The position numbers and the translations under genes were made by a program. From the NCBI RefSeq assembly GCF_963678975.1, contig NC_089274.1, forward strand, positions 20,979,133-21,043,132: a DNA stretch of 64,000 bases, read 5' to 3'. The notes beneath the pieces are model-generated. The model made no database searches and was not told where the DNA came from. It saw only the letters and a list, made by a program, of their open reading frames with translations. Origin of the DNA: Dysidea avara (Eukaryota; Porifera; Demospongiae; Dictyoceratida; Dysideidae). Shown here piece after piece: positions 38,628 to 58,395 of the stretch (position 1 is its first letter; every line of letters starts with the position of its first letter).

Positions 38628-40088
38628 TTAAATAATCTCAGTCACAAAATGGATTTCACCCAGGTCACGTAGAGCTTGTTTGGCTGCTGATTCCTTGGCC
38701 TTGTCTAAATCAGCTGCCACTTCTCCCCCATACTTGCCATTCCTGGGAACTAGTACTGAGCTGACATAGCCATTACCACGCGTTTGAGCACTGTAACTAG
38801 GGGAGCGATATCCCTTCTTTGAACAATAGGCTAACAGCTTTTCTTGATAAGACTCCACTACAGACCGACTGAATAACTCACTGTGGCCAATATTTGGTTC
38901 TGCCAGTGCTTGTTTGTTTACATCTTGTTTAGCTTCATCTCTGTCCCGATATGACTGTCTGCTACGGAACTTGTATGTCACCCCATTATAATGGCAATTA
39001 AGCTCACAAGAGTACCATGGTCTTCCATCCATCCCAGAAGGTGTCTCAGTGATCTGATACTGACAAGTGATTCCCTGAGCTGTCAATACCTCTCTCAATT
39101 GGGACTGTGACGATCCTATACTAGTGTCCATTGTGTCATCACTACTTGAAGCTGGTGGAGGTACTTCATTCAAAGTGGGAGGATTAGGGTCAATACTTCC
39201 GGTATAGTTCACGGGTACATCCTCGGGTACATCAGTGCTGGTGACAGCTGGTTGCACCGTGGTAGTACTAGTAGTAGTATCATTTAGACTGGGGAATTGT
39301 ACCACTAATTGCGGAATGGATGGTCTCTCTTTTAGGAGATAAACATCTTTTGTCAACTGGCTAGTGAATTGTGCTGTTTGGAATGAGTGCTTACTGTTTT
39401 CAAAGTGTTTCGTCAGTTTATTGTTTGTGTCAGTCAGCACAGTTTGTAAACCTTTGTCAGAAGTACGCAACTCCTGAGCTAAATATTGCATCCACAAACC
39501 TCCTTTGGCCGGATCTTCGAAAGCCCTGTGTTGCTCTGTCGTAGAATAGGCAATGATTATTCCTGCTTCTGATGAAACTCTACCATCAAAGCGACCGCCT
39601 CTCGGACTGCGAGACAAAAGTGACTGACTAATTCCAGGGTCAGTATCATTACCACGACAAGCGTCAATAAAGAACATCCTCACAGTGTTAGCTAGAGTAA
39701 CGTTACCACTTGACAATGGCTTGAACGTGCTTACGAGTTCGTCCATTGTTACAACTTTATCATCTTGTAATATCAGCTTCTGCTCTAAGCCATGTCCAGA
39801 GAAAATAACGACAATTCTCTTACACCCATTGGACGAGTAGTCATATCCTGCTAATGTTTTGCACTCTGCAAGAAAGTTGTCCCGCGTTATATTTCTTCTT
39901 AGCACTATGTCATAGCCAAGGAAACTAAACGCGTCATACATCGTACGTGCATCTTTATCTGTGCCGGGTAGTTCTGGTCTACTGGTCCCCCGATAATCGT
40001 TTGAAACGATTAGCGCAATACCCACTTTGTGCCGTCCAACAGGAGGACGAACGCCTTGACATGCTTGAGTAGCCATACTGCTCGCCAT
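38628..40088 (-). CDS. Caspase-fold (C14) protease fused to two dsRNA-binding domains, copy 2
   Basis: This is an intronless frame of 486 residues from MASSMATQAC; the second Met (residue 5) is an alternative start. The protease domain begins KVGIALIVSNDY, with His99 in IFSGHG and Cys144 in FFIDACRGN. It has the same Asp two residues before Cys as copy 1, and GGLWMQYLAQEL in the p10-like part. The linker is shorter (Thr/Pro-rich). The two dsRBDs differ from copy 1 at only 7 of 156 positions, whereas the first 100 or so protease residues match at only about half. Every other complete gene in the window is interrupted by introns, so the intronless state is notable. The pair lies inside a segmental duplication and reads away from the GH31 gene's 3' end. 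The function is inferred from domains only. Confidence 0.92.
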   Translation of the reverse strand: MASSMATQACQGVRPPVGRHKVGIALIVSNDYRGTSRPELPGTDKDARTMYDAFSFLGYDIVLRRNITRDNFLAECKTLAGYDYSSNGCKRIVVIFSGHGLEQKLILQDDKVVTMDELVSTFKPLSSGNVTLANTVRMFFIDACRGNDTDPGISQSLLSRSPRGGRFDGRVSSEAGIIIAYSTTEQHRAFEDPAKGGLWMQYLAQELRTSDKGLQTVLTDTNNKLTKHFENSKHSFQTAQFTSQLTKDVYLLKERPSIPQLVVQFPSLNDTTTSTTTVQPAVTSTDVPEDVPVNYTGSIDPNPPTLNEVPPPASSSDDTMDTSIGSSQSQLREVLTAQGITCQYQITETPSGMDGRPWYSCELNCHYNGVTYKFRSRQSYRDRDEAKQDVNKQALAEPNIGHSELFSRSVVESYQEKLLAYCSKKGYRSPSYSAQTRGNGYVSSVLVPRNGKYGGEVAADLDKAKESAAKQALRDLGEIHFVTEII

Positions 40089-40370
40089 ACTGTGTAGTCA
40101 CTAGGGTATTCCCCATATAGATCCTGATATAAATATCACAAGTGAAACTACACAATGATCGAGACTTGTCACTATAGAGGGTCAATACGAGTCACCACTG
40201 CACCACGGGTGGGCTTTTTCAGTACTGGTACTAACAAGATTATACCTAGCTACCAGTTATCTATGCTGCAGTTTAACCTTCCTTAACAGCATTTACACAA
40301 AATAGTAAATAAAATGCATTTAGCATCATATTGTTGAAAAAATGCAATCACAGCACAGTACATATTACAA

Positions 40371-49671
<9,301 letters not shown>

Positions 49672-49878
49672 AGTTCTGCTTAAAGTAATTTTACGCCGCG
49701 CCCCTCGTGTTTAGCGAAGAGGGGCGGGCGGCACAATTGAGCTGTCACATGATCTATAGACACGCGTTTTAAAATTTATTTTAAACTCTATAAGTTTAAT
49801 TGTTTTATTAGGCGCTCACAAGCACTTGTTGATATATAAACCCAAACAAGGCCCCTATCACTACACAATCGAGACGTC
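49672..49878. promoter_or_regulatory. Bidirectional promoter between GH31 and the EMI-like gene
   Basis: Only 207 bases separate two start codons that read away from each other, so both promoters must share this space. It contains GATATATAAACCC at 49831, a TATA-like sequence about 40 bases upstream of the rightward ATG. A GC-rich part lies next to the GH31 start. This is inferred from spacing. Confidence 0.55.
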
Positions 49879-50815
49879 ATGAAGCTCTTGTTTGCTGTAC
49901 TACTACTACTGGAGGTGTCGTGGTGTTGGGCGGAGAATTATCGCAGAGATGATGACCGCACGGTAAATAATTATCAGCCAATAACTATAGCTAAATAGCT
50001 AGCTATATAACTATTCACTGTAGGAATTTCCAGACGACCTGGATGTTGAAGACGACGGTCCAGTTGAGTACTGCTTTAAGACAGTTGCCCGAACAGTGGG
50101 GGATCGCGATCCAGCTGAGAGGCAGATAACGCGACGATGCTGTGAAGGATGGTACACTCCGCAAGGGAAGGCACTGTGCTCCGCCAAACACAACTCAGAT
50201 GTCCCTCAACAGCTGAAAAACTGTGACAAGTGTAGCAAAGAGCTTAGAGATTTAAAGGAGAGAGTGGAGAGGTTTGAAAAGTTATTCAAGTCGCGACCAC
50301 ATGACATCAGCGGTCTTGAGAAGCAGGTAGAAATTTTAGAGAAGTTCAACCGGAACCATATTGAAAGGATCAGTGTCATGGAAGGACAGATATTGAACTT
50401 GACTATAGAAATGAGCCATATAGTGGCACAACAGCAAGGGATGATAGAGGAACGCTCCGCTACACTACCATCTGATCCTTGTTATGGTCTCACATGTCCT
50501 GATCACCCTGGGGCTATGTGTTTGGTGACGACCAGATGTGGCCAAGATGTAGCAGTGTTTGTTGATGAGAACTTCCATACAGTCAACTGTAACACAGATG
50601 GTTTGTGTGACCTACTCCCCCCTACCTACTGCACCACAGACCCTTGTCAAGGGCTAATATGTAATGGCTTCCCTGAGGCATTCTGTGTTGTAGCTGATTG
50701 TGATTGCACACCGACGTTCATGTTGCCTGATGGATCAAAACCACTCTGCTTAAATGATGATGACTCACCTACACCAGAATACCAAGCAACTCAAATTAGT
50801 AGTGTGATATCTTAA
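49879..50815 (+). CDS. Secreted EMI-like, coiled-coil, Cys-rich protein
   Basis: Two exons (49879-49962 and 50024-50815) give 291 residues. The N-terminus MKLLFAVLLLLEVSWCWA is a clear signal peptide. After an acidic stretch comes a Cys pattern, CFKTVARTV then RRCCEGWYTPQGKALC, which resembles the end of an EMI domain as found in emilins, multimerins and other matrix proteins. A heptad-like helix follows (LKERVERFEKLF, LEKQVEILEKF). The C-terminal third has two related Cys-rich units starting DPCYGLTCPDHPGAMC and DPCQGLICNGFPEAFC, then an acidic/Ser-Thr tail. I do not recognise an ortholog. The shape suggests an oligomeric extracellular protein. Confidence 0.85.
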
Positions 50816-50976
50816 AGTATAGCATATAAATGATATATACACATGTTTTTAATATATAATTCAATTGCAATTGCTTCATTACTTCACATAAAGCTATATA
50901 AGTACAATGTTCAATAGAAGATGATCATTCACTGTTCTTTAGGAAGAGGGAAGCCTGTGTTAGAGAATAACAGTAG

Positions 50977-53900
50977 TTAGGGCGTGCAGTATTGTTTGAA
51001 TGAAGCCCACCCTGATGCACATACAGACACAACATTACTCAACAGGATGACAACACTACACTTACTGACACTCTCGGCCAAACTCTTGTCTTCCTGTAAA
51101 CACCTGTAACAACAGGACCAGTGAACTGTTAACAATTGCCACATTTCTCATACACTATGTAGCATGAAATGTCAATAGACTCTGGTGGTTGTCAATAACT
51201 CTACTACAATATAACAACAGCTTCAGGATTAGTTACTATAAAGTGGGGAAATCAGCCAATCTGAAATGTGTCATGAGCATACAAAAATTAACCTACTCAA
51301 TTGTGCCATAGTAAAGTAAATAGCAACTAAATGTACTAGTTTTCTAAACTAAATGACTTGCCACCTACAGCTCTACTGAACATTATGACTAGCCTCTGTA
51401 TATTCTAACCCAGTCCTTAATAGCTAATCCTAACCCAGTCCTTAATAGCTAATCCTAACCCAGTCCTTAATAGCTAATCCTAACCCAGTCCTTAATAGCT
51501 AATCCTAACCCAGTCCTTAATAGCTAATCCTAACCCAGTCCTTAATAGCTAATCCTAACCCAGTCCTTAATAGCTAATCCTAACCCAGTCCTTAATAGCT
51601 AATCCTAACCCAGTCCTTAATAGCTAATCCTAACCCAGTCCTTAATAGCTAATCTTAACCCAGTCCTTAATAGCTAATCCTAACCCAGTCCTTAATGATG
51701 CTAAAAACTCCTTGTCCCTATTACCATTTATAAAAGTTAGTTGACACAAACCAAAGTGTCTGGTTACATCATGTGATGGCATCACCAAAATATGGCTGCC
51801 ATTAAGCCACACAGGACAATTTAGAAACAGATAATAATGCTTCCCACTTAACTATGGAATGTCAAGTTACCTGATCCGGTCATCTTCCAAATTTATCACT
51901 AGACGATTTCTCTGCTCCACCAGCTCCACATATTCTGCTACTAAAGCATCTTCTTCTAACTGTTGTCGTAGTGACTTAGCTAAAACAACAACCGCTATAT
52001 ATACCATTGACATGGTCTGGCATAGCCCAGAGGGTCTGGTGACCCTAGAAAAAGCCACTTGTGTTATTGGAATGCAATTGTGATGTAAGATTTCAGTGCG
52101 TGACAAAACTGTAGCATGGTTTTCACATTGACATATAAGACTTAGGCTGGCATGAAATTATTAGGTCTTTGTGTGTTTGAGGACCTCAGTATGTTAACTC
52201 AGGCCAGGAATGAGCTTTATTATTTTTTATGGTATAAGCTCAGATGAGGTATAGGATATGTGCTGCATGTCACGTATTTAATTGCCATTTAGTATTCATG
52301 TAATTATCAATATTCACAGTACAAAACCAACAAATCATGTGGTTTACTGGGGCTCAGTGGATATTCAGGTTGTAAGCTTCAAGGAAATGCACATTGTTTT
52401 GAAAGAGCCCCTTGATAAGTATGCACACTCTATATTTCACGAAGAAATCAAAAACAAAATACATAGCTTTTAGGCACACATGAAGTGCTATCTAGATATC
52501 TACTGATCCATCATTTGCTGGTTTTGTACTGATATTATTGAGAATTGTGTGAAATACCAATATGCAATTAGACAAGCAATGCACAACACATGTCTTACCT
52601 CCTCTGGTATAAACTGTTGCTCTTTGTTTAAGATAAGAATATATGATAAGTGTCTTCTAACTTTGAATTCATGCCTGGTGTCTTGATATGAAACGTGTGT
52701 ATAAAAAATTCAAGGCATTCTTTATACTTAAACTTGTCAATCCTTAACCCCTACCCCAAGCCACTCACAATTAGGGTCCTTGCTCATTGTTTGGTGTATT
52801 TCATCTTCTAGTTGATGCTGTCGATCAATTAGCTCCATATAACGAGCCCTGTGGTACAACTCACATGAGGTCACATGATGCTACTGATGACACACTCACA
52901 TGTATACCAAGTCAGCTTCTTGTCGGAGCAACTTGTTCTTATCACAGACGAGGTCAAACCATTCCTTCATCATGTCATCATTGTCATCTTCGTCTCCTCC
53001 TTTGGGCAACCACAAAACCATAAGTGGGTAAAATATTTTGGCTGGGTAAAATATTGGGGATAAACTAGTTAAATAGCAAAGGAAGGGTCTATACAACTTG
53101 TACGAGCTCAGAGTACACAGAGGCTCTTTAGCATTTAGAGACCCTGCTTTTGATAATAATATTTAAGTAGTATTCAAGTTGTTGAAGTAATAAAAGGACT
53201 GGGAAAATATAAGACAAAATATTTGAAGAGTAAATATTGAGAAATAAAATATCAGAGGGTTATTTTATTGCAGAGATAAAACATTGTGAGGCCGAATGCC
53301 TCTGGCATGAAAAAACGGCTTTTAGCTGAATGTAGGAATTAAATAAAAATTAATCAATTAATAAAAATACTGGAAGGGTAAAAATCTAAATATTGATATT
53401 AGAAGGTCATGCCAAGCTACATTTAAGCATTCCAACATTTGGTATCAGAGTTATATACTAGTTATGCTTTCTTGACCATTGTCCAATTATGTAGCCCTAT
53501 GTCTCATGAACTCCGGCACTCTGCTTCATTGCAATGGCTTGTAGTTTGATACAAAGGGACAAAATAACTGGGAAAAATCTTGGGAACAAAATTTTGGCTA
53601 GAAATATAAACTGGCTCCAACAAATTAAGTTAACTGAGATCGGCTACAGAAAAACAAAGATGGGAACAACATCCTGTGTGTCCCAAAGGGAAGAGAAAAC
53701 ACTGTAAACCCACTAGAATCTCTCCCTCACACCAAATTACCTTGTCTAAGCTTTTTCTCCATCTGAACACCCTGGAACTCTAGCTCGCTCAATTGTCGCT
53801 CCAACAAAGTGAGCTTATGGCTGATGTCCTGAAGAGTACCTCCCTTGCTGCCACTTATCCCCAGGGAGATCTCTGCCGTTGTAGCTCTGTGTACACCAGA

Positions 53901-56631
53901 GGGTGGAGCATTGGTGGATGTGGCTGCAACTGATTGAGACTCTGGAAGCTTTTTGACAATTTTTGGTGGAGGAGGACGGCTTGGCTTAGAAGGTGTGTGA
54001 TCTGTTGTTGGAGGTACATGGTCTGTCTTCAGCGGTGTGTGGTCTGCCTTTGGAGGTGTGCGGTCTGCTTTTAGAGGTGCAGAGTCTGGTCTAGGAGGTT
54101 CACTGTTAGTTCTTATTGAAAATTCAGGACCAGTAGGAGGTGCACTTTCTTCTTTAGTCTCTTGATTTTCTCCAACTTGATCCATTTTAGGAGGGAACTT
54201 TTGCTTGCGTGATCGAGGAGGCTTAACTGGAGGCAAATCTTTTGGCTGCTCTGGGGGCTTTGCTTGCTCCTGTTCAACTTTATCATGAGATATCTTCTTC
54301 AACTGCACTCCAAACCTGGACTCTCCTTCAGATGGTGCCCTCTCAACAGTTTCTGTACTTGGGTCATGAGCAGGTTTCACAACAGATGGCTTGTGACTTG
54401 ATAGTGGTACGGCCACTTTATTACTGATGGGCTTAAGATCTTTTGCTGACTTCTTTGATGCCTGCTTCTCTTCTTCATTCAACTGTTGCAGTGAGATACC
54501 TCGCTCTGCCATAGAACGCTTCATTGACATGCTGCGCACAAGGTTCCTGTAGTCAACTTTACAATAGAATTTATCTGAGGGTTGATCATAGAAATAATCA
54601 CCGGTATTCAGTAGACAATTACACTGACTACATTTCAGACAGGACCGATGGAACACGTGGTTCTCCACCGAGATACGCTCCAACAAGAACACTCGTTCAC
54701 CACATCCCTCACACTTTTCACTACCCATTATTGAGTCGCGTCTCAGCTGTTTGGAGCCTGCTCTTACTGTACGCTTAGGTATAGGTCTGTTAGGTAGGTC
54801 ATCTTGTGATGACATATTTGTTACTTTAATCACAGGAGGGCCAGTGGAGTCCTTGACTACTACTGGTTTAGCTTCATCACTTGATTTGGTCACAGGTTGC
54901 CTGCTCCACTTAGTTGCACCGACTTCTGGCTTATTTGAGCTGGGAGTAACAGCAACTGAAGAAACTGGTTTGGTGACTGTTGATACAGATGTAACTGGCG
55001 CTACTGGTTTAGTCACCACTGTGTGAGTAACTGGTGCAGCCGGTTTAATAACTGGAGTAGTTATCTTAGCAGGTACAACAGGTTGAGAACTGGTTGAAGT
55101 AACAGGTTTAGCAGCTGATGTGTGAACAAAAGACTTGGTAACCTCAGGAGCAGTTGGCTTATTAACAGTCACAGTAGTAGAAGTAACTGGTTTAGTAACT
55201 GATGAGTACGTAACTATTGGCTTAGTAACCACTGGAGCTGCTGGTCTAGCAGGTTTAGTGACAACAGGTGTAACTGGTTTAGTGACAACTGAACTAGCAG
55301 GTTTACTGACAACAGGCGCAACAGGTTTAGTGACTACCGAAGTAACAGGTTTGGTAGGTGGCATATAAATATTTGAAGTCGTTGTGGTCTTATTTGTAGC
55401 TGAAGTTGAGATTGGGGTGGAGTTGACAACAGCAGGAGGAGCCCCTCCCCCTAATTGCTTTGCTCCTTGCTGCCTGCTTTCTTTAGCTTGCATGGCACTA
55501 ATTAGAGAAGACAAGTTGCTACGAGCACCTGCAACTGATTGACTGGTTGGAGGCATTTTGGGAGTATGGCTAGCTGTTGTCTTAGTAATACTGCTAGGGG
55601 CTGAAGGGGTGTGACTAACAGTTGTCTTGGTTACATTGCTGGCAATTTTAGGAGTGTAGCTAGCTGTTGCCTTAGTAACGGTGCTGGGAGCTGAAGGAGT
55701 GTGACTAACAGTTGCCTTGGTTACATTGCTGGTAATCTTAGGGGTGTAGCTAGCTGTTGTCTTAGTAATGGTGCTGGAAGATGAAGGAGTGTGACTAACA
55801 GTTGCCTTGGTCATATTACTGGTAATTTTAGGAGTGTGGCTTGTTGCTGCAATAGTTGGCACCTTAACAGGTGGTGCTCTCACTTGATTGGCTGAAATGG
55901 TAGAGGGTGTGGCACTATATTGAGTGGGAGTGGGTGATTTAATGATGGCAGGAGCTGCAGCACTAAATGGAGGAGTGGTTCTGCTATTCGGCAGCTTCTG
56001 ATTGGCTACAACAGAAGGCTTGGAAGTTGCAGCAACAGTGGGTGTGGTTACTGCACTACTATATTTAGTAACAACAGGCTGATTATTTCTTGGTCCAACG
56101 TTCTCCACCTTAGGCTTCTTTATATCTGCTGCTGCCCCAGCCACACCTCCTGCAGAAGGAGCAGAAGGTTTGGCTCCCTGAGGGGTCTTATCCTTGAAAT
56201 AGTTGTAGTACTGGGACACATAGGTGCACACACTTAGCTTATCAGGAGTCTCAAGTGCTAACATGTCCTCAGCATCTAATAGTGCTGCAATGTTGAGCAC
56301 CCTTTCTGCTACATCAAATGCCTATTACATTACATTGCCATATAGGGTAAATGATATATTGTACACAGTTATCTCACCAATTGATTGTTTTTAATAATAT
56401 CACCAGGTTTTAACTGGTCAAATTTGCTACAAAAAACAAACTAGTATGATAAAGGCATTGATGAACAAAGAGGACGGCATACATTAGGTCAGGTCGGAAG
56501 TGATGTATAATAGCACAGAATGCCAGACCATCACGAAATGATGTGGTCATGTTCTTAATGTTCACACCAGGGTAGCCATCAGTGACATTCTTACACCATG
56601 CCTGCAGTGCCTTCACCCCTGACAGGGCCAT
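50977..56631 (-). CDS. MICAL-like protein (CH, LIM, bMERB domains)
   Basis: MICAL-like proteins link Rab GTPases on recycling endosomes to actin. In-phase exons are 56631-56483, 56426-56378, 56321-53741, 52999-52900, 52848-52769, 52613-52599 (optional 15-base exon), 51979-51871 and probably 51103-50977, giving about 1069 residues. The CH domain (about 1-105) reads [27 protein letters not shown] and [20 protein letters not shown] long Ser/Thr/Pro/Val-rich region with internal repeats follows. The LIM domain (about 602-659) shows CEGC, HRSC, CSQC and FYCKVDY zinc ligands. A Pro-rich stretch leads to the C-terminal bMERB coiled coil ([26 protein letters not shown]). There is no monooxygenase domain, so it is MICAL-L and not MICAL. 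The ATG at 56631 may follow a 5' untranslated intron. The last exon is the least certain part. Confidence 0.9.
51104..51403. other. Intron of the MICAL-like gene
   Basis: This separates the probable last exon (51103-50977) from the exon at 51979-51871. It is AT-rich and carries no feature before the tandem array that begins at 51404. Confidence 0.4.
51404..51700. repeat. 25-bp tandem repeat, 12 copies
   Basis: The unit is CTAACCCAGTCCTTAATAGC plus TAATC, copied 12 times with almost no change (one C to T at 51655). CTAACCC resembles the animal telomere hexamer, but only one partial hexamer occurs per unit. It is in a MICAL-like intron. Confidence 0.97.
53100..53700. other. Intron of the MICAL-like gene
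   Basis: This AT-rich intron contains runs of AAATATT and TAAAATAT. No inserted element with clear ends was found. Confidence 0.4.
55560..55860 (-). repeat. Coding tandem repeat in the MICAL-like gene
   Basis: Repeats of about 84 bases encode about 28-residue units of the form [11 protein letters not shown] then [10 protein letters not shown], roughly three and a half copies in frame. A second low-complexity stretch with TKPV-type units covers about 54950-55370. Both lie in the linker between CH and LIM and are probably disordered. Confidence 0.85.
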
Positions 56632-57046
56632 AACCTGCAGCAAGTTATTAATAGCACATATACACTAGGAATGCCATAGCTCCCACGATACTGGAAGATC
56701 TGGGTTGTATTACAAGCAACTAGTAAAGTTCCCAATCCCGAATATCTTTTAGAAACTACACAGCTGTTACAGGCTGGTATGCAACGATATTCACGAAGGT
56801 TTGCGGCCATTCGTGACTGCTTTACTAGTTTAGCCAGATCTCAAAACTCAATAGTGTATGCACAACACTTACCAGGTCTCCTTCAGTAGAGGGCAAAAGT
56901 ACACGGTTGTAGACGCCAAGGACGTTAAAGGAATCTAGGCGTGTCTAAAGAAGTCTTGCAAAGTTTTTTATTCGGGCGTTTATTTTTCATTTCAAGAGGC
57001 GCTTAGTTGTAAAAGCGTGAAGGACTTTAATTTATCACAGCAGAAG
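56632..57046. promoter_or_regulatory. Intergenic region between MICAL-like and U1-C starts
   Basis: The two genes read away from each other across 415 bases. A 5' untranslated exon of the MICAL-like gene probably lies here, since its ATG is preceded by an acceptor-like CTGCAG. No TATA box stands out. Confidence 0.4.
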
Positions 57047-57768
57047 ATGCCCAAGTGAGTTACGCAAGTGATTACATGCTAAGGAAAAGTCTTTACAGTT
57101 TACAATTTAGCACGATATAAATTTTAGTTGCTATAGTGATCATTATTTGGAATTCATTACAGGTATTTCTGTGACTACTGCGACACTCACTTAACACACG
57201 ACTCCGTAAGTTACCAGATCACGTGAAATTATTCACCCTATCCCCCCCGTACAGCCCTCAGTCAGGAAGACACACAATGGTGGCAGGAAACACAAGGACA
57301 ATGTCCGGCTGTACTACATGAGCTGGTTAGAGGAACAAGCTCAGTCCATGATAAGCCAAACTAGTATGGTCTCCATTTGTTGTGTACCATTGTTTATGTG
57401 GGTGTGTTTCAGCTGCTGCATTCAAAGCCCAACAAGGACTAATTGCACCTCCTTTCATGGCAGCAGGTATTCCCCCTCCTGGAATCATGCCACCTCCTAT
57501 GCGACCAGGAATCCCCCCTCGTTAGTTTCAGTTTGTACATGGTAGTTTTAATCAATATTTTACAGCAATAATTCCTGGTATACGACCACCAGTGTTACCC
57601 ACTGTAGGAGCTACACCATTTCCCGTAGGCATTCCCCCTCCAGCTGTTGGAGTAACACCTGGCATTCAGTCTACTGCAGGATCAGAGGGTGTGGCTAATC
57701 CACAAATGATGGCCCCACCCCCTGGAGTGTCTGTACCTCCACCAGCATCGTCATCGTCTAGTAGCTGA
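57047..57768 (+). CDS. SNRPC: U1 small nuclear ribonucleoprotein C
   Basis: U1-C helps the U1 snRNP recognise the 5' splice site in the nucleus. Five exons join in phase: 57047-57054, 57163-57205, 57255-57363, 57413-57520 and 57566-57768, giving 156 residues (human 159). The matrin-type zinc finger is intact with Cys6, Cys9, His24 and His30 ([28 protein letters not shown]). The helix [18 protein letters not shown] follows. The C-terminal half is the expected Pro/Gly/Met-rich low-complexity tail ([13 protein letters not shown]), ending in a Ser run. The first exon has only eight coding bases (ATGCCCAA), which is easily missed by gene finders. Confidence 0.97.
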
Positions 57769-58021
57769 CATCACATTAGCTAGATTGTAATGGTATTCTA
57801 ATGCAAAAATACACTTTATTACACTGATAAATATCATGTATCATGGAAATGAATAATTTCCGTAGTTCAAAAGTAACCGAAGTGAAAAAAATCATACATG
57901 CTGGAGCTTGTTTTATGTGCACACTTGGTAGACCTGAACATTAGTTTAAATTCCAAAGTATCCTTAGGACATTAACTAAAAATCAGGACATTGGATATTT
58001 TAATGTGGACACTTGAGCATC
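57769..58021. other. 3' flank of U1-C
   Basis: This contains the presumed U1-C 3' untranslated region and, from about 57960, fragments of the dispersed AATGTGGACACTTGAG repeat. Confidence 0.4.
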
Positions 58022-58183
58022 ATAGCCTAAACATTTTGAGGGGAAATATTTTCAAGGTTGTGAAATGATTAGTAAAAATTTTGCAGTTTGCAAATGATAT
58101 GTGTAGGTCCGAGTAGTTAATAAAATTTTACCAAAAGCCTTGAAATCAGCAACATTTTTCCCCTTGAACTATTCAGGCTATGT
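58022..58183. mobile_element. Small MITE with inverted ends TAGCCTAAACATTTTGAGGG
   Basis: TAGCCTAAACATTTTGAGGG at the left pairs imperfectly with CCCCTTGAACTATTCAGGCT at the right. A related copy follows directly. The target duplication is unclear. Confidence 0.6.
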
Positions 58184-58204
58184 AGTAATCCTGACACTTA
58201 GTTA

Positions 58205-58395
58205 CCATATAGCCTAAATATTATGAGGGGGGAAATTTTTGTTGTTACCAGCAAAACTTTTATCCTTGAAATATTTAGTCCTCCATATGGTCCAATGCAT
58301 TTTGGGAGCATTTGCAAATCCGCGAAAAAATTATTTTTAACAACATTGCTCAACCTTGAAAAATTAGCCACTTGAAATATTTAGGCTATACAGTA
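58205..58395. mobile_element. Second copy of the TAGCCTAAATATT MITE
   Basis: It begins ATATAGCCTAAATATTATGA and ends CACTTGAAATATTTAGGCTATA. An internal CCTTGAAATATTTAG suggests one copy nested or deleted within another. Confidence 0.6.

Noticed and set aside
31189-40088. Bacterial contamination, because the caspase genes are intronless
   Set aside because: They lie between spliced animal genes, share their base composition and are part of a local duplication that includes GH31 exons.
51404-51700. Interstitial telomere
   Set aside because: The unit is 25 bases with only one partial telomere hexamer, so it is not a (TTAGGG)n tract.
54242-55368. Several plus-strand open frames
   Set aside because: They are antisense shadows of the MICAL-like coding exon; Val/Thr-rich repeats in the true frame give Leu/Thr-rich antisense frames.
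56613-56810. N-terminal extension of the MICAL-like protein
   Set aside because: The frame has no similarity to the family, and an acceptor-like CTGCAG just before the ATG at 56631 suggests an untranslated intron.
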